A program made the position numbers and the translations under genes. A stretch of 64,000 nucleotides of DNA from a bacterium (GTDB taxonomy: Bacteria; Actinomycetota; Acidimicrobiia; Spongiisociales; ZC4RG35). This document shows positions 25,521-34,269 of the stretch, one piece after another. The stretch is taken from positions 1 to 64,000 of the forward strand of contig JAPPFD010000011.1 of assembly GCA_028823995.1 (NCBI GenBank). The letters run 5' to 3'. The notes under the pieces were generated by a model that saw only the letters and a list, made by a program, of their open reading frames with translations, was not told where the DNA came from and ran no database searches. Each line of letters starts with the position of its first letter. Position 1 is the stretch's first letter.

Positions 25521-26546
25521 ATGTGGACGTACCTGGGAAGAAGGCTGCTGGTCTCGGTGGTCACCGTGGCCGGCATCGTGGTGGTGGTCTTCTTCATCAT
25601 GCGGGTCCTGCCCGGCGACGCCGCCGCGGTACGCGCCGGCCCCTATGCCTCCGAGGAGAAGCTTGAACAGATAAGGGAACAGTTCGGCCTGAGCGATCCC
25701 GTGCCGGTCCAGTTCGTCAACTATGTGACCGATGCGGTCACAGGCGACCTGGGAACCTCGATCAGGACCGGCGGCGAAGTAACCGAGGAACTCCTCATCC
25801 GCCTGCCCGCCTCCCTGGAGCTTGCCTTCTACGCGGTCCTGCTGGCGGTGCTGGCCGGAGTCCCGGTGGGGGTGGCCGCCGCCGCCCGGCGGGACACCTG
25901 GCTCGATCGGGCGGCGAGGGTGGTGGCGGTGCTCGGATCGTCCATGGCCTTCTTCTGGCTGGGACTGATCCTGACTTTCGTCTTCTTCTTCAAGCTGGGC
26001 TGGTTTCCCGGTCCGGTCGGCCGCCTGGGCATCACCACCCAGCCACCCGAGACCATCACCGGCTTCTTCACTATCGACGCGGCTCTGGTAGGGGATTGGG
26101 GTCTCGTGTGGGAGGCCTTCACGTACCTGGCCCTTCCGGCGGTGACCGTCGGGTTCGTGCTGTCGGCGCCGATCATCAAGATCGTCCGCTCCTCGATGAT
26201 CGAGACCCTGGACTCTGAATACGTCCGCACCGCCCGAGCCGTGGGAGTCCCCGGGCGTCAGGTGCTGTTCCGTGACGGCTTCCGCAACGCCCTGGTTCCC
26301 GTCACCACCGCCATCGGCATCATCTTCGGTTACATGCTGGGCGGCAACATCATCGTCGAGTTGATCTTTGCCTGGCCGGGCGTCGGTCGCTACGCATACG
26401 AGGCGTTGCGGGTCAACGACCTAGAGGCTCTGCAGGGTTTCGTGATCGTGGTGGGGTTGCTGTACATCGTCCTTAACGTCGTCATCGACTTCGTCTACAG
26501 CTGGATCGACCCGCGCATCAAACTGGGACAGAAAGTGGTGGCGTGA
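25521..26546 (+). CDS. ABC transporter permease, DppB/OppB type
   Basis: A 341-residue integral membrane protein. It has an N-terminal membrane helix (WTYLGRRLLVSVVTV), a periplasmic loop containing GLSDPVPVQFVNY, and the binding-protein-dependent permease domain from about residue 95. The EAA-loop is near RTARAVGVPGRQVLFRDG. About six membrane segments are present. It pairs with the downstream DppC-like permease. The end overlaps the next start by GTGA. Confidence 0.93.
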   Translation: MWTYLGRRLLVSVVTVAGIVVVVFFIMRVLPGDAAAVRAGPYASEEKLEQIREQFGLSDPVPVQFVNYVTDAVTGDLGTSIRTGGEVTEELLIRLPASLELAFYAVLLAVLAGVPVGVAAAARRDTWLDRAARVVAVLGSSMAFFWLGLILTFVFFFKLGWFPGPVGRLGITTQPPETITGFFTIDAALVGDWGLVWEAFTYLALPAVTVGFVLSAPIIKIVRSSMIETLDSEYVRTARAVGVPGRQVLFRDGFRNALVPVTTAIGIIFGYMLGGNIIVELIFAWPGVGRYAYEALRVNDLEALQGFVIVVGLLYIVLNVVIDFVYSWIDPRIKLGQKVVA

Positions 26547-27427
26547 ACCCGATGCCAACTGAGCCCGGCACCGGCGGCACTGAGCGTTTCGTTCCGCCCC
26601 GGATCGACGGCGGCCGAGAGGTCCTGCCACTCGCCTCCCGAAAGCCCCTGGCGGTGGTGGGGATGGTCATTCTTTCCGTCTACATCCTGCTGGCCGCAGT
26701 CGGCCCCTTCTTCGTGGCCGACCCCGTGGCGACCGATCCGGCCAACGCGCTGCTTCCTCCCTCCCTGGACCATCTCATGGGAACCGACAACTTCGGCCGC
26801 GACGTCTTCGCCAGGGCGGTCCACAGCGCCCGTCTCGACCTGACCCTGGGGGTTGTCATCGCCATCTGCGCGATGGTGATCGGATCCGCCATCGGGGTGG
26901 TGGCCGGTTACTGGGGAGGCGCCATCGATGAGGCATTGATGCGACTCACCGACATCGTGCTGGCCTTCCCCGGCTTCGTGCTCGCCCTGATCCTGGTGGC
27001 GGTGTTGGGGAACAGCACCCTCAACGTCGGGATAGCGGTAACCGCCGCCTTCGTGCCTTACTTCATCCGTCTCACCCGCGCCCAGGCGCTGTCGGAGAGG
27101 GAACTCGAATACGTGGACGGCGCCAAACTGGCCGGGAACCGCTCGGGACGGGTGGCCTTCATCCATGTCCTGCCCAACTCGCTCCAGCCGTCTCTTGTCA
27201 CGGCCACCCTGGTAGCCGGCTGGGCGATCCTGACGGTGTCGGGGTTGGCGTTCCTGGGAGTGGGGATCAAGCCTCCCACCGCCGAATGGGGCGTGATGGT
27301 CAGCGAGGGCGCCCGGGACATCGACGCCGGACACTGGTGGACCTCCCTCTTCCCGGGGGGAATGATCGTCCTGGCGTCCATGGCGTTCCACTTCATCGGC
27401 GACGAGTTCGGGGGCCGGGAGGCATGA
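26543..27427 (+). CDS. ABC transporter permease, DppC/OppC type
   Basis: A 294-residue membrane protein with the OppC N-terminal domain, the family motif [18 protein letters not shown] near residue 75, and an EAA-loop at [11 protein letters not shown]. About six membrane helices are present. GTG 26543 overlaps the DppB stop, and the stop overlaps the ATPase ATG. It is the second half of the importer channel. Confidence 0.93.
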   Translation: MNPMPTEPGTGGTERFVPPRIDGGREVLPLASRKPLAVVGMVILSVYILLAAVGPFFVADPVATDPANALLPPSLDHLMGTDNFGRDVFARAVHSARLDLTLGVVIAICAMVIGSAIGVVAGYWGGAIDEALMRLTDIVLAFPGFVLALILVAVLGNSTLNVGIAVTAAFVPYFIRLTRAQALSERELEYVDGAKLAGNRSGRVAFIHVLPNSLQPSLVTATLVAGWAILTVSGLAFLGVGIKPPTAEWGVMVSEGARDIDAGHWWTSLFPGGMIVLASMAFHFIGDEFGGREA

Positions 27428-28377
27428 ACCTCTTGGAAGTGGACGGGCTGACGGTGGGGCTGGAGCGCAGCCCGACCTCGATACTGGCCAACGTCGCCTT
27501 CAGTGTGCCCGAGGGAAAGATCGTCGGACTGGTGGGGGAGTCGGGTTCGGGAAAGACCATGGCCGCTCTCACCATGATGGGCCTCCTCCCCGACGGGATA
27601 GAGGTGCGGTCCGGGAGCGTGCGCATCGACGGCCGCCAACTCATGGACCCCGACACGATGACCGTCGAGCGCCGGGCCGGCGACATGGCCATGATCTTCC
27701 AGCACCCCCAGGCTGCCCTGAATCCGACCATGAGAGTGGGGCGCCAGATCGCCCGGGTCTTCTCCCTGCAGCAGGGCTGTGGCCGGGACGAGGCGACATC
27801 GCTGGCTATCGAGATGCTGAGCCGGGTGGGTATCCCTGGAGCCGAGCGGGTCGCCCGCGCCTATCCGCATCAGTTGTCCGGCGGTATGTGCCAGCGGGTG
27901 ATGATCGCTATGGCGCTTGCCTGCCGCCCCCGCATCCTGATCGCCGACGAACCCACCACCGCCCTGGACGTGACCATTCAGGCCCAGATCTTCGATCTGA
28001 TCCGGGACCTTGTGGAAGAGACCGGGGCAGGGGTCCTGTTCATAACCCATGACCTGGCGGCGGTGGCCGAGATGTGCGACACCGTCACTGTCCTGTTCGG
28101 GGGTCAGGTCATGGAAGAGGGTTCCCGGGACGACATATTCCGGCGCCCTCGCAATCCTTACACCACCTACCTGCTGGATTCGGTGCAAAAGGAGGTGGAT
28201 CCCCACGTCATCGAAGCCGGGGTGGACTTCGAGTTGGTGGGATGCCGGTTCGGCCATCGGTGCCGCTACGCATGGGAGGAGTGCGGCGGGGTGCCGGATA
28301 TGTTCTCTGTGGGCGCGGGCCACCGCTCGGCCTGCTTCCTGCACGCCATGGAGGAAAACGGTGCCGGCGCTCCTTGA
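27424..28377 (+). CDS. ABC transporter ATP-binding protein, DppD/OppD type
   Basis: A 317-residue ATPase. It has Walker A GESGSGKT, signature LSGGMCQR, Walker [10 protein letters not shown] and the His switch ITHDLAAV. The C-terminal oligopeptide-ABC extension keeps the Cys cluster ([14 protein letters not shown] and a later Cys) that can hold an iron-sulfur cluster in some relatives. An upstream extension of the frame is a shadow of the permease; ATG 27424 is the coupled start. It overlaps the next ATPase by 17 bp. Confidence 0.93.
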   Translation: MNLLEVDGLTVGLERSPTSILANVAFSVPEGKIVGLVGESGSGKTMAALTMMGLLPDGIEVRSGSVRIDGRQLMDPDTMTVERRAGDMAMIFQHPQAALNPTMRVGRQIARVFSLQQGCGRDEATSLAIEMLSRVGIPGAERVARAYPHQLSGGMCQRVMIAMALACRPRILIADEPTTALDVTIQAQIFDLIRDLVEETGAGVLFITHDLAAVAEMCDTVTVLFGGQVMEEGSRDDIFRRPRNPYTTYLLDSVQKEVDPHVIEAGVDFELVGCRFGHRCRYAWEECGGVPDMFSVGAGHRSACFLHAMEENGAGAP

Positions 28378-29314
28378 GGTAAGGGGGCTCCAGAAGACCT
28401 TCGGCCGCGGACGTGGGGCCCTGCCCGCGGTCCGGGGGGTGGACCTCGATGTGGAGAGGGGAGAGACAGTGGGAGTGGTGGGCGAATCCGGTTGCGGCAA
28501 GACCACCCTGGCCAGGATGGTGGCGGGCCTCACCCGGGCCACCGACGGCCACATCCGCTTCGACGGGTCGGTCTTGGACGGATCCTCGGCGTCGATGGAG
28601 AACCGGCGGCGGATCCAAATGGTGTTCCAGCATCCCGCCCAGTCCCTGAACCGCCGCATGTCGGTCGGCGCCATGCTGGCCGAGCCTCTCCGCCTCCTGG
28701 CCGGGGTCCCCAGATGGGAGACGACCGACCGCATCGAGGAGATGCTGGGTCTGGTGGGCCTGGACCCGGCATTCCGAACCCGCCGCCCCAGACAGCTCTC
28801 CGGGGGCCAGCAGCAGCGGGTGGCGATTGCCCGGGCACTGATGCCCGATCCCGACCTGGTGGTGCTCGACGAGCCCACCTCCAGCCTGGACCAGTCGCTC
28901 CGGGGCCGCATGATTGCCCTGCTCCGCAGGATTCAGGAGATCAGGGACGTGTCCTACCTGTTCATCAGCCACGACCTGGGCACCGTGCGCCGCATCGCCG
29001 ACCGGGTGGCCGTCATGTACCTAGGCAGGATCGTGGAGATCGCCCCGACAGGGGAACTGTTCGACGACCCTCGCCATCCCTACACCAAGGCTTTGCTGTC
29101 GGTGGCCCCGACCATGGACCTGGACAGTGCGAGAGAGAGGATCGTCCTCGAAGGGGAGACTCCCAGTCCCACCGACCTGCCGACCGGCTGTTCCTTCCAG
29201 GACCGGTGCCCGTTGGTGTTCGATCGCTGCCGAGAAGAGTCCCCGGTCCTGGCTCCGGTGGGGGATTACCGTGAAGTGGAATGCTTCGCCGTGACACACC
29301 CATCCCACTCATGA
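28361..29314 (+). CDS. ABC transporter ATP-binding protein, DppF/OppF type
   Basis: A 317-residue ATPase. It shows Walker [10 protein letters not shown], signature LSGGQQQR, Walker [10 protein letters not shown] and His switch ISHDLGTV, with the C-terminal Cys cluster ([14 protein letters not shown], then ECF). GTG 28361 is preferred: GGAGG lies about 5-7 bases upstream inside the DppD end, and it gives the usual family N-terminus. The longer frame upstream is not coding. It completes a five-gene importer. Confidence 0.92.
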   Translation: MPALLEVRGLQKTFGRGRGALPAVRGVDLDVERGETVGVVGESGCGKTTLARMVAGLTRATDGHIRFDGSVLDGSSASMENRRRIQMVFQHPAQSLNRRMSVGAMLAEPLRLLAGVPRWETTDRIEEMLGLVGLDPAFRTRRPRQLSGGQQQRVAIARALMPDPDLVVLDEPTSSLDQSLRGRMIALLRRIQEIRDVSYLFISHDLGTVRRIADRVAVMYLGRIVEIAPTGELFDDPRHPYTKALLSVAPTMDLDSARERIVLEGETPSPTDLPTGCSFQDRCPLVFDRCREESPVLAPVGDYREVECFAVTHPSHS

Positions 29315-29333
29315 TGCCGCCTGGCAGGTCCCC

Positions 29334-30335
29334 ATGCCAGTAGATAGGGCGATCGGCCTGGTCCTGGGCAGCGCCATAGCCCCCTCGGATCTGTCTTCGG
29401 CAGCGCGACTAGCCGAACAGGGAGGCTTCGACGAGATATGGCTGGCGGAGGACTACTTCTTCACCGGCGGCATCTCCGGAGCTTCGCTGGTGCTGTCCGC
29501 CACCGAACGGACCACGGTTGGCCTCGGGGTCGTGTCGGCCATGGTGAGACACCCGGCGCTCCTAGCTATGGAAATCTCGACCATCTCCGCCGCCTACCCA
29601 GGTCGGTTGATCGCCGGTCTCGGGCTGGGCGTGCCGGGATGGATACGCCAGATGGGCCTCCACCCCCGCTCCCCGCTGGCTGCGATGCGAGAGAGCGTCA
29701 CGTCCGTGAGACGCCTGCTAGCCGGAGGGACCCTCGACCAGCGGGGAGGTGTATTCGACTTCCACGATGTGACCCTCACCTATCCCGAACAGGGAACCCC
29801 CACCCCGATCCACATGGGAGTGACCGGCCCGAAGATGCTCGGCCTCTCAGGAGAGATCGCCGATGGGACGGTGCTGTCGGTGGCGGCCGGCCATGACTAC
29901 GTGCGCTGGGCCCGGGAACGGATCGACGAGGGACGGCGCCTGGGGGGACGGTCCGACCAACACCGGATGACCGTGTTCGCAATCTGTTCAGTCGCCGATG
30001 ATCCCCGGGAAGCTCGCCGGGCGGTCCGCGATCCCCTGGCCTTCTACAAGTCCCTCGGCACTAACGCCCTCACAGACGTCTACGGGATTTCAGACCAACT
30101 CCGCGGCCTCATCGACCGCGGTGGCTATGAAGCAGTGCGCCAGGGGATGCCGGGCCAGTGGATAGAGGACCTCACCATCGCCGGCTCACCCGAGGAAGTG
30201 GCCGCCAAGATCAAGGACTTCTACGAGATCGGCGCCGACAGCGTGGCGCTCTTTCCAATGCCCAGCGACCAGGTCGACCGCATCGTCCAACTAACCGCCG
30301 AGCAAGTCCTGCCCCTGCTGGGAACCCGAGGCTGA
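29334..30335 (+). CDS. LLM-class oxidoreductase (F420- or FMN-dependent)
   Basis: A 333-residue TIM-barrel protein of the luciferase-like monooxygenase family. Family traits are RLAEQGGFDEIWLAED near the N-terminus, VGLGVVSAMVRHPALLAMEI, GLGLGVPGW, and IHMGVTGPKMLGLSGEIADG in the cofactor-binding half. It begins 19 bp after the DppF stop on the same strand and is probably the last gene of the importer operon. It could oxidise or reduce the imported substrate. F420 versus FMN cannot be decided from sequence alone. Confidence 0.88.
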   Translation: MPVDRAIGLVLGSAIAPSDLSSAARLAEQGGFDEIWLAEDYFFTGGISGASLVLSATERTTVGLGVVSAMVRHPALLAMEISTISAAYPGRLIAGLGLGVPGWIRQMGLHPRSPLAAMRESVTSVRRLLAGGTLDQRGGVFDFHDVTLTYPEQGTPTPIHMGVTGPKMLGLSGEIADGTVLSVAAGHDYVRWARERIDEGRRLGGRSDQHRMTVFAICSVADDPREARRAVRDPLAFYKSLGTNALTDVYGISDQLRGLIDRGGYEAVRQGMPGQWIEDLTIAGSPEEVAAKIKDFYEIGADSVALFPMPSDQVDRIVQLTAEQVLPLLGTRG

Positions 30336-30386
30336 ATTGGGGACCGACTCCCTCGGTTCGGTTGTGGAATCCTGGCTTCGGTGTCT

Positions 30387-30502
30387 CTACCCGCCTCGTT
30401 CAGCCATCAACCTTCGCACAGCAGGGACCAGTTCCTGAGGGATCTCCATCACCGTTCCTTCGGAACGCTCAAAGCAGCTTCGTCCTCGGCAACTGCTTCA
30501 TC
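30387..30502 (-). pseudogene. Relic of a small antitoxin-like protein (copy A, truncated and frameshifted)
   Basis: Reading leftward, the DNA encodes DEAVAEDEAA, then after a one-base frameshift in a T-run FERSEGTVMEIPQELVP and a tail ending AERGG before TAG. This matches the C-terminal half of a small family often found beside toxins (acidic AEDEAAFE segment, then MEIPxELVPxVR). The N-terminal half is absent. The T-run has three T where the second copy at 32713-32909 has four, which locates the frameshift. It lies immediately after the LLM gene and before a converging LLM gene. Confidence 0.65.
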
Positions 30503-30560
30503 GTGGGATGTCGGTGACGGAGATCGCAACGTGGTGTACCGGTCCCAGGGGCATGGCGAG

Positions 30561-31538
30561 CTAGCGGTACCGGGGAAGGACTTCTGCAGCCATCAGCCGG
30601 AGGTTCTTCATGGTGAGCGAGAAAGGCATCCCCAGCCAGGACATCCTGAAGATAAAGTGATCGAACCCGGCCGTTGCCAACTGGTTGATCCCGGAAGCGA
30701 TGTCGTCGGGCGAACCCCACAGGAAGGCCTTCCGGCGCAGGTCGTCGAACATGGCGCCGAAGAACTCCAGGTATCGGGAGTAGTCCAGGTACTCGTCCCT
30801 GATATAGCGCCCCGCCTCCTCCTCGGCCCGGTCACGGCTGGTGGACACGTAGGTCTCCCGGACGATTGGGTAGCTCCGTATCTCCTGCAAACGACCGTGA
30901 GCGGCGGCCTCTTGGCGGAAGCTCTCCAGGTTTCCGGTGGCGTACCGCGGTTTTGCATTGGGAGGCGCGAGCCAGGCGTCACCGATCCGGGCGGCCCGGA
31001 GGATGGTTGCGGGAACCCCGGCGCCCACCCAGATGGGGGGCCCTTTCGGCCGAGCGGGCGGCACCCCGATGACCTGGTCCTCCAGCTGGAAGAACTCCCC
31101 TTGGTAGGAAACCCTACGACCGGACCACAGCGCCCGGATGACCTCAACGGATTCGACCAACCGGCGGCCCGCGGCCCCGGGGTTCACGCCGAAGCTCTGG
31201 AATTCGTGTTGGCGGTATCCGGCGCCCAATCCCAGGATGACCCGGCCTCCCGAGAGTTGGTCCAGGGTGGCCACCTCTTCGGCGATGTGGACGGGATGAG
31301 CCAGGGTTCCGATGAAGACGCCGGTTCCCAACTCCATCTTGCCCGAAACCGGGATGAGGCGCGCCAGTAGGGTCAGGGGCTGGGGGACCACCAGGTCACC
31401 GAGGTAGTGATGGACTCCGAAAACCGAGTCGAACCCCAGTTCCGAGGCGGCCGCGACCAACTCCAGGGTCTCTTCAAGACGGGAGGCCAAGGGGTCGGTG
31501 CGCCTGTACTGGAAACTGAGAAGCAGACCGAACTTCAT
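30561..31538 (-). CDS. LLM-class oxidoreductase
   Basis: A 325-residue luciferase-like flavin/F420 enzyme. It opens MKFGLLLSFQYRR and contains AASELGFDSVFGVHHYLGD, ELGTGVFIGTLAHP, LGLGAGYRQHEF and IWVGAGVPATILRAARIGD. The start at 31538 is chosen from the family N-terminus, since the open frame upstream is not coding. It ends with the characteristic FRMSWLGMPFSLTMK segment, which is also found in the gene stump directly upstream. It is isolated from operons and sits in a decayed region. Confidence 0.87.
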   Translation of the reverse strand: MKFGLLLSFQYRRTDPLASRLEETLELVAAASELGFDSVFGVHHYLGDLVVPQPLTLLARLIPVSGKMELGTGVFIGTLAHPVHIAEEVATLDQLSGGRVILGLGAGYRQHEFQSFGVNPGAAGRRLVESVEVIRALWSGRRVSYQGEFFQLEDQVIGVPPARPKGPPIWVGAGVPATILRAARIGDAWLAPPNAKPRYATGNLESFRQEAAAHGRLQEIRSYPIVRETYVSTSRDRAEEEAGRYIRDEYLDYSRYLEFFGAMFDDLRRKAFLWGSPDDIASGINQLATAGFDHFIFRMSWLGMPFSLTMKNLRLMAAEVLPRYR

Positions 31539-31549
31539 CGGCACCGAGG

Positions 31550-31683
31550 TTAGAGAGGGCTGTGGGGTGGTGATTTCCGGGAGTAGGGGAAAAGGACCTC
31601 CCGGGCCATGATCTCGAGGCTCTTCATGGTGAGGGAGAGGGGCATGCCGACCCATGACATGCGGAACATGAAGTGGTCGAAAG
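31550..31683 (-). pseudogene. C-terminal stump of a second LLM oxidoreductase gene
   Basis: Forty-odd codons read FDHFMFRMSWVGMPLSL, then TMKSLEIMAREV and a short divergent tail to TAA. This aligns with the last 35 residues of the intact LLM gene just downstream, so it is the 3' end of a tandem homologue. Upstream of 31683 the similarity stops abruptly within one codon and unrelated AT-richer DNA begins. The rest of the gene was probably lost by insertion or deletion at that junction. Confidence 0.75.
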
Positions 31684-31687
31684 AGCA

Positions 31688-31980
31688 CTAGGTGTAGTGG
31701 GCATGAAAGATCAAGCACTCATAGTCGGTTATCCTGTTGACATCTTTCCGCAGACCTAGCGTCACCAGAACCTCGTCTCTAGTCATTCCTGTTCCGAAGA
31801 CACTGCGGCTCCCAAAGAAACGATCATGATCCTCGTTCCTTTTGCCATATTCAATTGATTCCAAGTGGCGGGTGTGGAGAGCCGCCACGTCCAAAATGTG
31901 CCTTCGAGAGACACGACGAGATGCTGATGGCGCGGTGAAGATCTCTTCTTCCGACAGGCCTGTGGACAGTATTTCGCCAC
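31688..31980 (-). pseudogene. Unrecognised ORF remnant, possibly frameshifted tail of the next upstream ORF
   Basis: The reading frame contains a protein-like stretch, LSEEEIFTAPSASRRV, later DVAALHTRHLESIEYGK and a C-terminus RKDVNRITDYECLIFH. No ATG, GTG or TTG start exists in this frame near its beginning. The upstream ORF (31981-32322) stops exactly where this begins, so one frameshift could have split a single gene of about 205 residues. The family is not recognised. Base composition is lower in GC than the flanking operons. Confidence 0.4.
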
Positions 31981-32322
31981 TCAGGCAACGCCTGTGCGGG
32001 TCGTTGCCTCCAGTAGGGGAACTTTGCCATTGATGGGACCCTTGTAATAACTGAGCCTGTATTCCGCAAGCCGCCGATGGATCTCGGCAAGTCGGGCTCT
32101 GGCGCTCTCGGGGTACCCGCACTGGGTGATGATGTCATCGACAGTGACCGTGAGAAGATCGAACTCGACTTCCCCATCCCCATGTTGGTGTGGGACTGAG
32201 TAGGTCGTGTCGGAGGGGTCCATGGGTCCATTCTCGTCCCATTCAGCGGACTCGTCCTCCTGCATGCGTAGAACGTTGTCGCTTGGAGGGGCCTTCCCCG
32301 TGACGGCGTTCGGGTCTCGCAT
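31981..32322 (-). CDS. Hypothetical protein
   Basis: A 113-residue ORF starting MRDPNAVTGKAPP with an ordered-looking C-terminal half (DLLTVTVDDIITQCGYPE and ARLAEIHRRLAEYRL). The N-terminal half is acidic and probably disordered. I do not recognise it. It lies in the low-GC patch and may be truncated by a frameshift, because another protein-like frame continues immediately downstream. No clear partner is beside it. Confidence 0.45.
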   Translation of the reverse strand: MRDPNAVTGKAPPSDNVLRMQEDESAEWDENGPMDPSDTTYSVPHQHGDGEVEFDLLTVTVDDIITQCGYPESARARLAEIHRRLAEYRLSYYKGPINGKVPLLEATTRTGVA

Positions 32323-32712
32323 CTACCTTCAGAGCGTACATCGGAGGCACAGTTAGAGGTAGGGCCTCCCAGTGGTCCGTCCGGTTTGGTGCCGTCTGAA
32401 ATGGATCGGGACGTGAACGCCGCCAGTGGTTTGTCTGCTATGTAGTCGCGGGTGGTGTCGAGCCGTTCCCAACGGGAACGCCCATCCACCCGGGCCGATC
32501 AAACGAAGAGACAGGGCACTAGCAGGGGCAGCAAGAGGCATGTTTCGCGGTCTCTTGAGCGCGCGGCCGGATGGCGTCGGTACGGCTGTGGTCATCAACC
32601 CACCGGCACACAAGCCGTCAAACAAGTCCAGCCTCTCTGCAAGAATCCCTCGGGTTGACTGCGAACTTGCTCTTGGATCAGTCAATCCTGTGTCCGATGT
32701 CTCCTCGATGCT
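32323..32712. other. 390-bp region without a convincing gene
   Basis: Open frames on the minus strand here have no recognisable domains or ribosome sites. A perfect short palindrome, GTTCCC-AAC-GGGAAC, lies at 32465-32479. The stretch looks like decayed coding DNA between the unrecognised ORFs and the antitoxin-like relic. Confidence 0.45.
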
Positions 32713-32909
32713 CTACCCGCCTCCTTCGGCAAGCAGCGTTCGCACCGTCGGGACCAGTTCCTGGGGGATCACCATCACCGTTCCCTTGGACTCCTCAAAA
32801 GCAGACTCGTCCTACGACCGTTCACCTTCGGAGAGGGTCTCGTAGTGATCGAGGACTCGCCGGACGCGCTCCTGATCCCATCGTGCGGGAAATCCTCTCC
32901 GTACTTCAT
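32713..32909 (-). pseudogene. Relic of a small antitoxin-like protein (copy B)
   Basis: ATG 32909 is preceded by GGAGAGG and begins MKYGEDFP. After a one-base frameshift near residue 9 it continues RWDQERVRRVLDHYETLSEGE, then hits an in-frame TAG, then DESAFEESKGTVMVIPQELVP and a tail ending AEGGG before TAG. Two lesions therefore disable it. It is homologous to the fragment at 30387-30502 and supplies the missing N-terminal half of the family. Any toxin partner appears to be lost. Confidence 0.7.
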
Positions 32910-33005
32910 CTTCCTCTCCTGCTCAAACGCCTTCTGAACGCTACGTCAGGTCGGTCGAGAACGAGAATGCCCCTGATCGAGACCTCCTGCAACCACGCTA
33001 TTGCG

Positions 33006-34163
33006 TCAACCCAGCTCCCGCGCCAGGTCGAGCAGTGGGACAGCTTCGGTGTCCGGTGTGATCCTGTAGCGCTCCGCTCCCGGATAGACGACGAATTTGC
33101 TCTCCGGGCGCACGTCGTTGCAGCCGCTGTGGAAGCCCTTGCGAGGCCGGGGGTTGAGGCTCCTCTTCACCTCGATCGCCCAGGGGCGACAACCGGGCAA
33201 TGTCAGGACCAGATCGATCTCCGCTCCGCCCGACGAGCGGTAGTAGCTCGCTTCGCTCCCGTCCGGTAGCCGTGACACGAGGGTTTCGATGACAAACCCC
33301 TCCCAGCTTGCCCCGACTACGGGATGGCCGAGGAGATCCTCCTTGGAGGTCAGACCCAGCAGGGCATGCACGATCCCGCTGTCGCGAACATAGACCTTTG
33401 GGGACTTGACAAGACGCTTTCCTACATTTCTGCGCCAAGGTGGCAGGCGCCGTACCAGCAGCAGGTCGGTCATGAGGTCCAAGTAGCGGGAGACGGTCTT
33501 GCCGTCCACTCCGAGGCCGCGTGAAAGCGCCGCCGCGTTGAGCAATCCTCCCTGGGCGTGGGCCAGCATCACCCAGAATCGTCTGAGCGTCTCAGCGGGG
33601 ATACGCCGACCGAACTGGGGAATGTCACGCTCGAGATACGTCCGGATAAAGTTCTGTCGCCAGACGAAGCTTCTGCGGTCATCGGCCGACAGGAAGCTGT
33701 CGGGGAACCCCCCTCGCACCCATAGGGGAGACCAGTTGCTTGACCCGACCTCCGTCACGTCCAGGGGACCGAGTTCAAGGTAGGCGATGCGTCCGGCCAG
33801 GCTCTCGCCTGACTGCCGCAGTAGCTCCATCGAGGCGGACCCCAGCAGAAGAAACCGCCCCACTCCTCGCCCGCTGCGCCTTCCCCGATCTATTAGGCCG
33901 CGCAGAGCTTGGAAAAGGTCCGGTGTCCTATGCACCTCATCGAGGATGACCAGCCTGTGCTGATGGTCGGCCAGATAAAGCTCGGGGTCGGACAGCTTCG
34001 CCAGGTCAGATGGCGATTCCAAGTCGAGATAGACAGAGTCCAGTGCGCCACCGATCTGCCAAGCCAGCGTGGTCTTCCCCACCTGCCGGGGCCCGATCAA
34101 GGCAACGGCGGGATACTCCGAGAGGAGATCGTGCACCCGTGAATGCAAGCGGCGCGGAATCAT
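33006..34163 (-). CDS. DUF4143-containing AAA ATPase
   Basis: A complete 385-residue protein. The N-terminal AAA domain has Walker A GPRQVGKTT and a Walker B-like RLVILDEV. A central winged-helix-like region precedes the C-terminal DUF4143 domain, with a restriction-endonuclease-like core AEIDLVL followed by AIEVKRS (E-x-D and E-x-K). Proteins of this family are widespread, stand alone and are of uncertain role, perhaps a selfish or defence-related ATPase. Its ATG is inside one arm of a perfect inverted repeat, so expression may be self-controlled. It is downstream of the 16-gene operon but separated by 106 bp. Confidence 0.88.
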   Translation of the reverse strand: MIPRRLHSRVHDLLSEYPAVALIGPRQVGKTTLAWQIGGALDSVYLDLESPSDLAKLSDPELYLADHQHRLVILDEVHRTPDLFQALRGLIDRGRRSGRGVGRFLLLGSASMELLRQSGESLAGRIAYLELGPLDVTEVGSSNWSPLWVRGGFPDSFLSADDRRSFVWRQNFIRTYLERDIPQFGRRIPAETLRRFWVMLAHAQGGLLNAAALSRGLGVDGKTVSRYLDLMTDLLLVRRLPPWRRNVGKRLVKSPKVYVRDSGIVHALLGLTSKEDLLGHPVVGASWEGFVIETLVSRLPDGSEASYYRSSGGAEIDLVLTLPGCRPWAIEVKRSLNPRPRKGFHSGCNDVRPESKFVVYPGAERYRITPDTEAVPLLDLARELG

Positions 34164-34205
34164 CCTTGCAATTATGGCACAGGATTCCAGAATTGCAAGG
34201 ATGAT
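34159..34205. promoter_or_regulatory. Perfect 15-bp inverted repeat covering the DUF4143 gene start
   Basis: ATCATCCTTGCAATT at 34159-34173 and its exact reverse complement at 34191-34205 are separated by 17 bp. The left arm includes the start codon of the DUF4143 ATPase. It could be an operator, an mRNA hairpin that hides the start, or a recombination/target site. Confidence 0.7.
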
Positions 34206-34269
34206 CGGGTAGGATTCGACCCATGCCGACCACTCTGACTTGCTTTCGGATTGGTTGGGAACAGTCCGG

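Noticed and set aside
32353-32685. 110-codon minus-strand ORF
   Set aside because: Low-complexity composition, no domain, no ribosome site; more likely decayed DNA.
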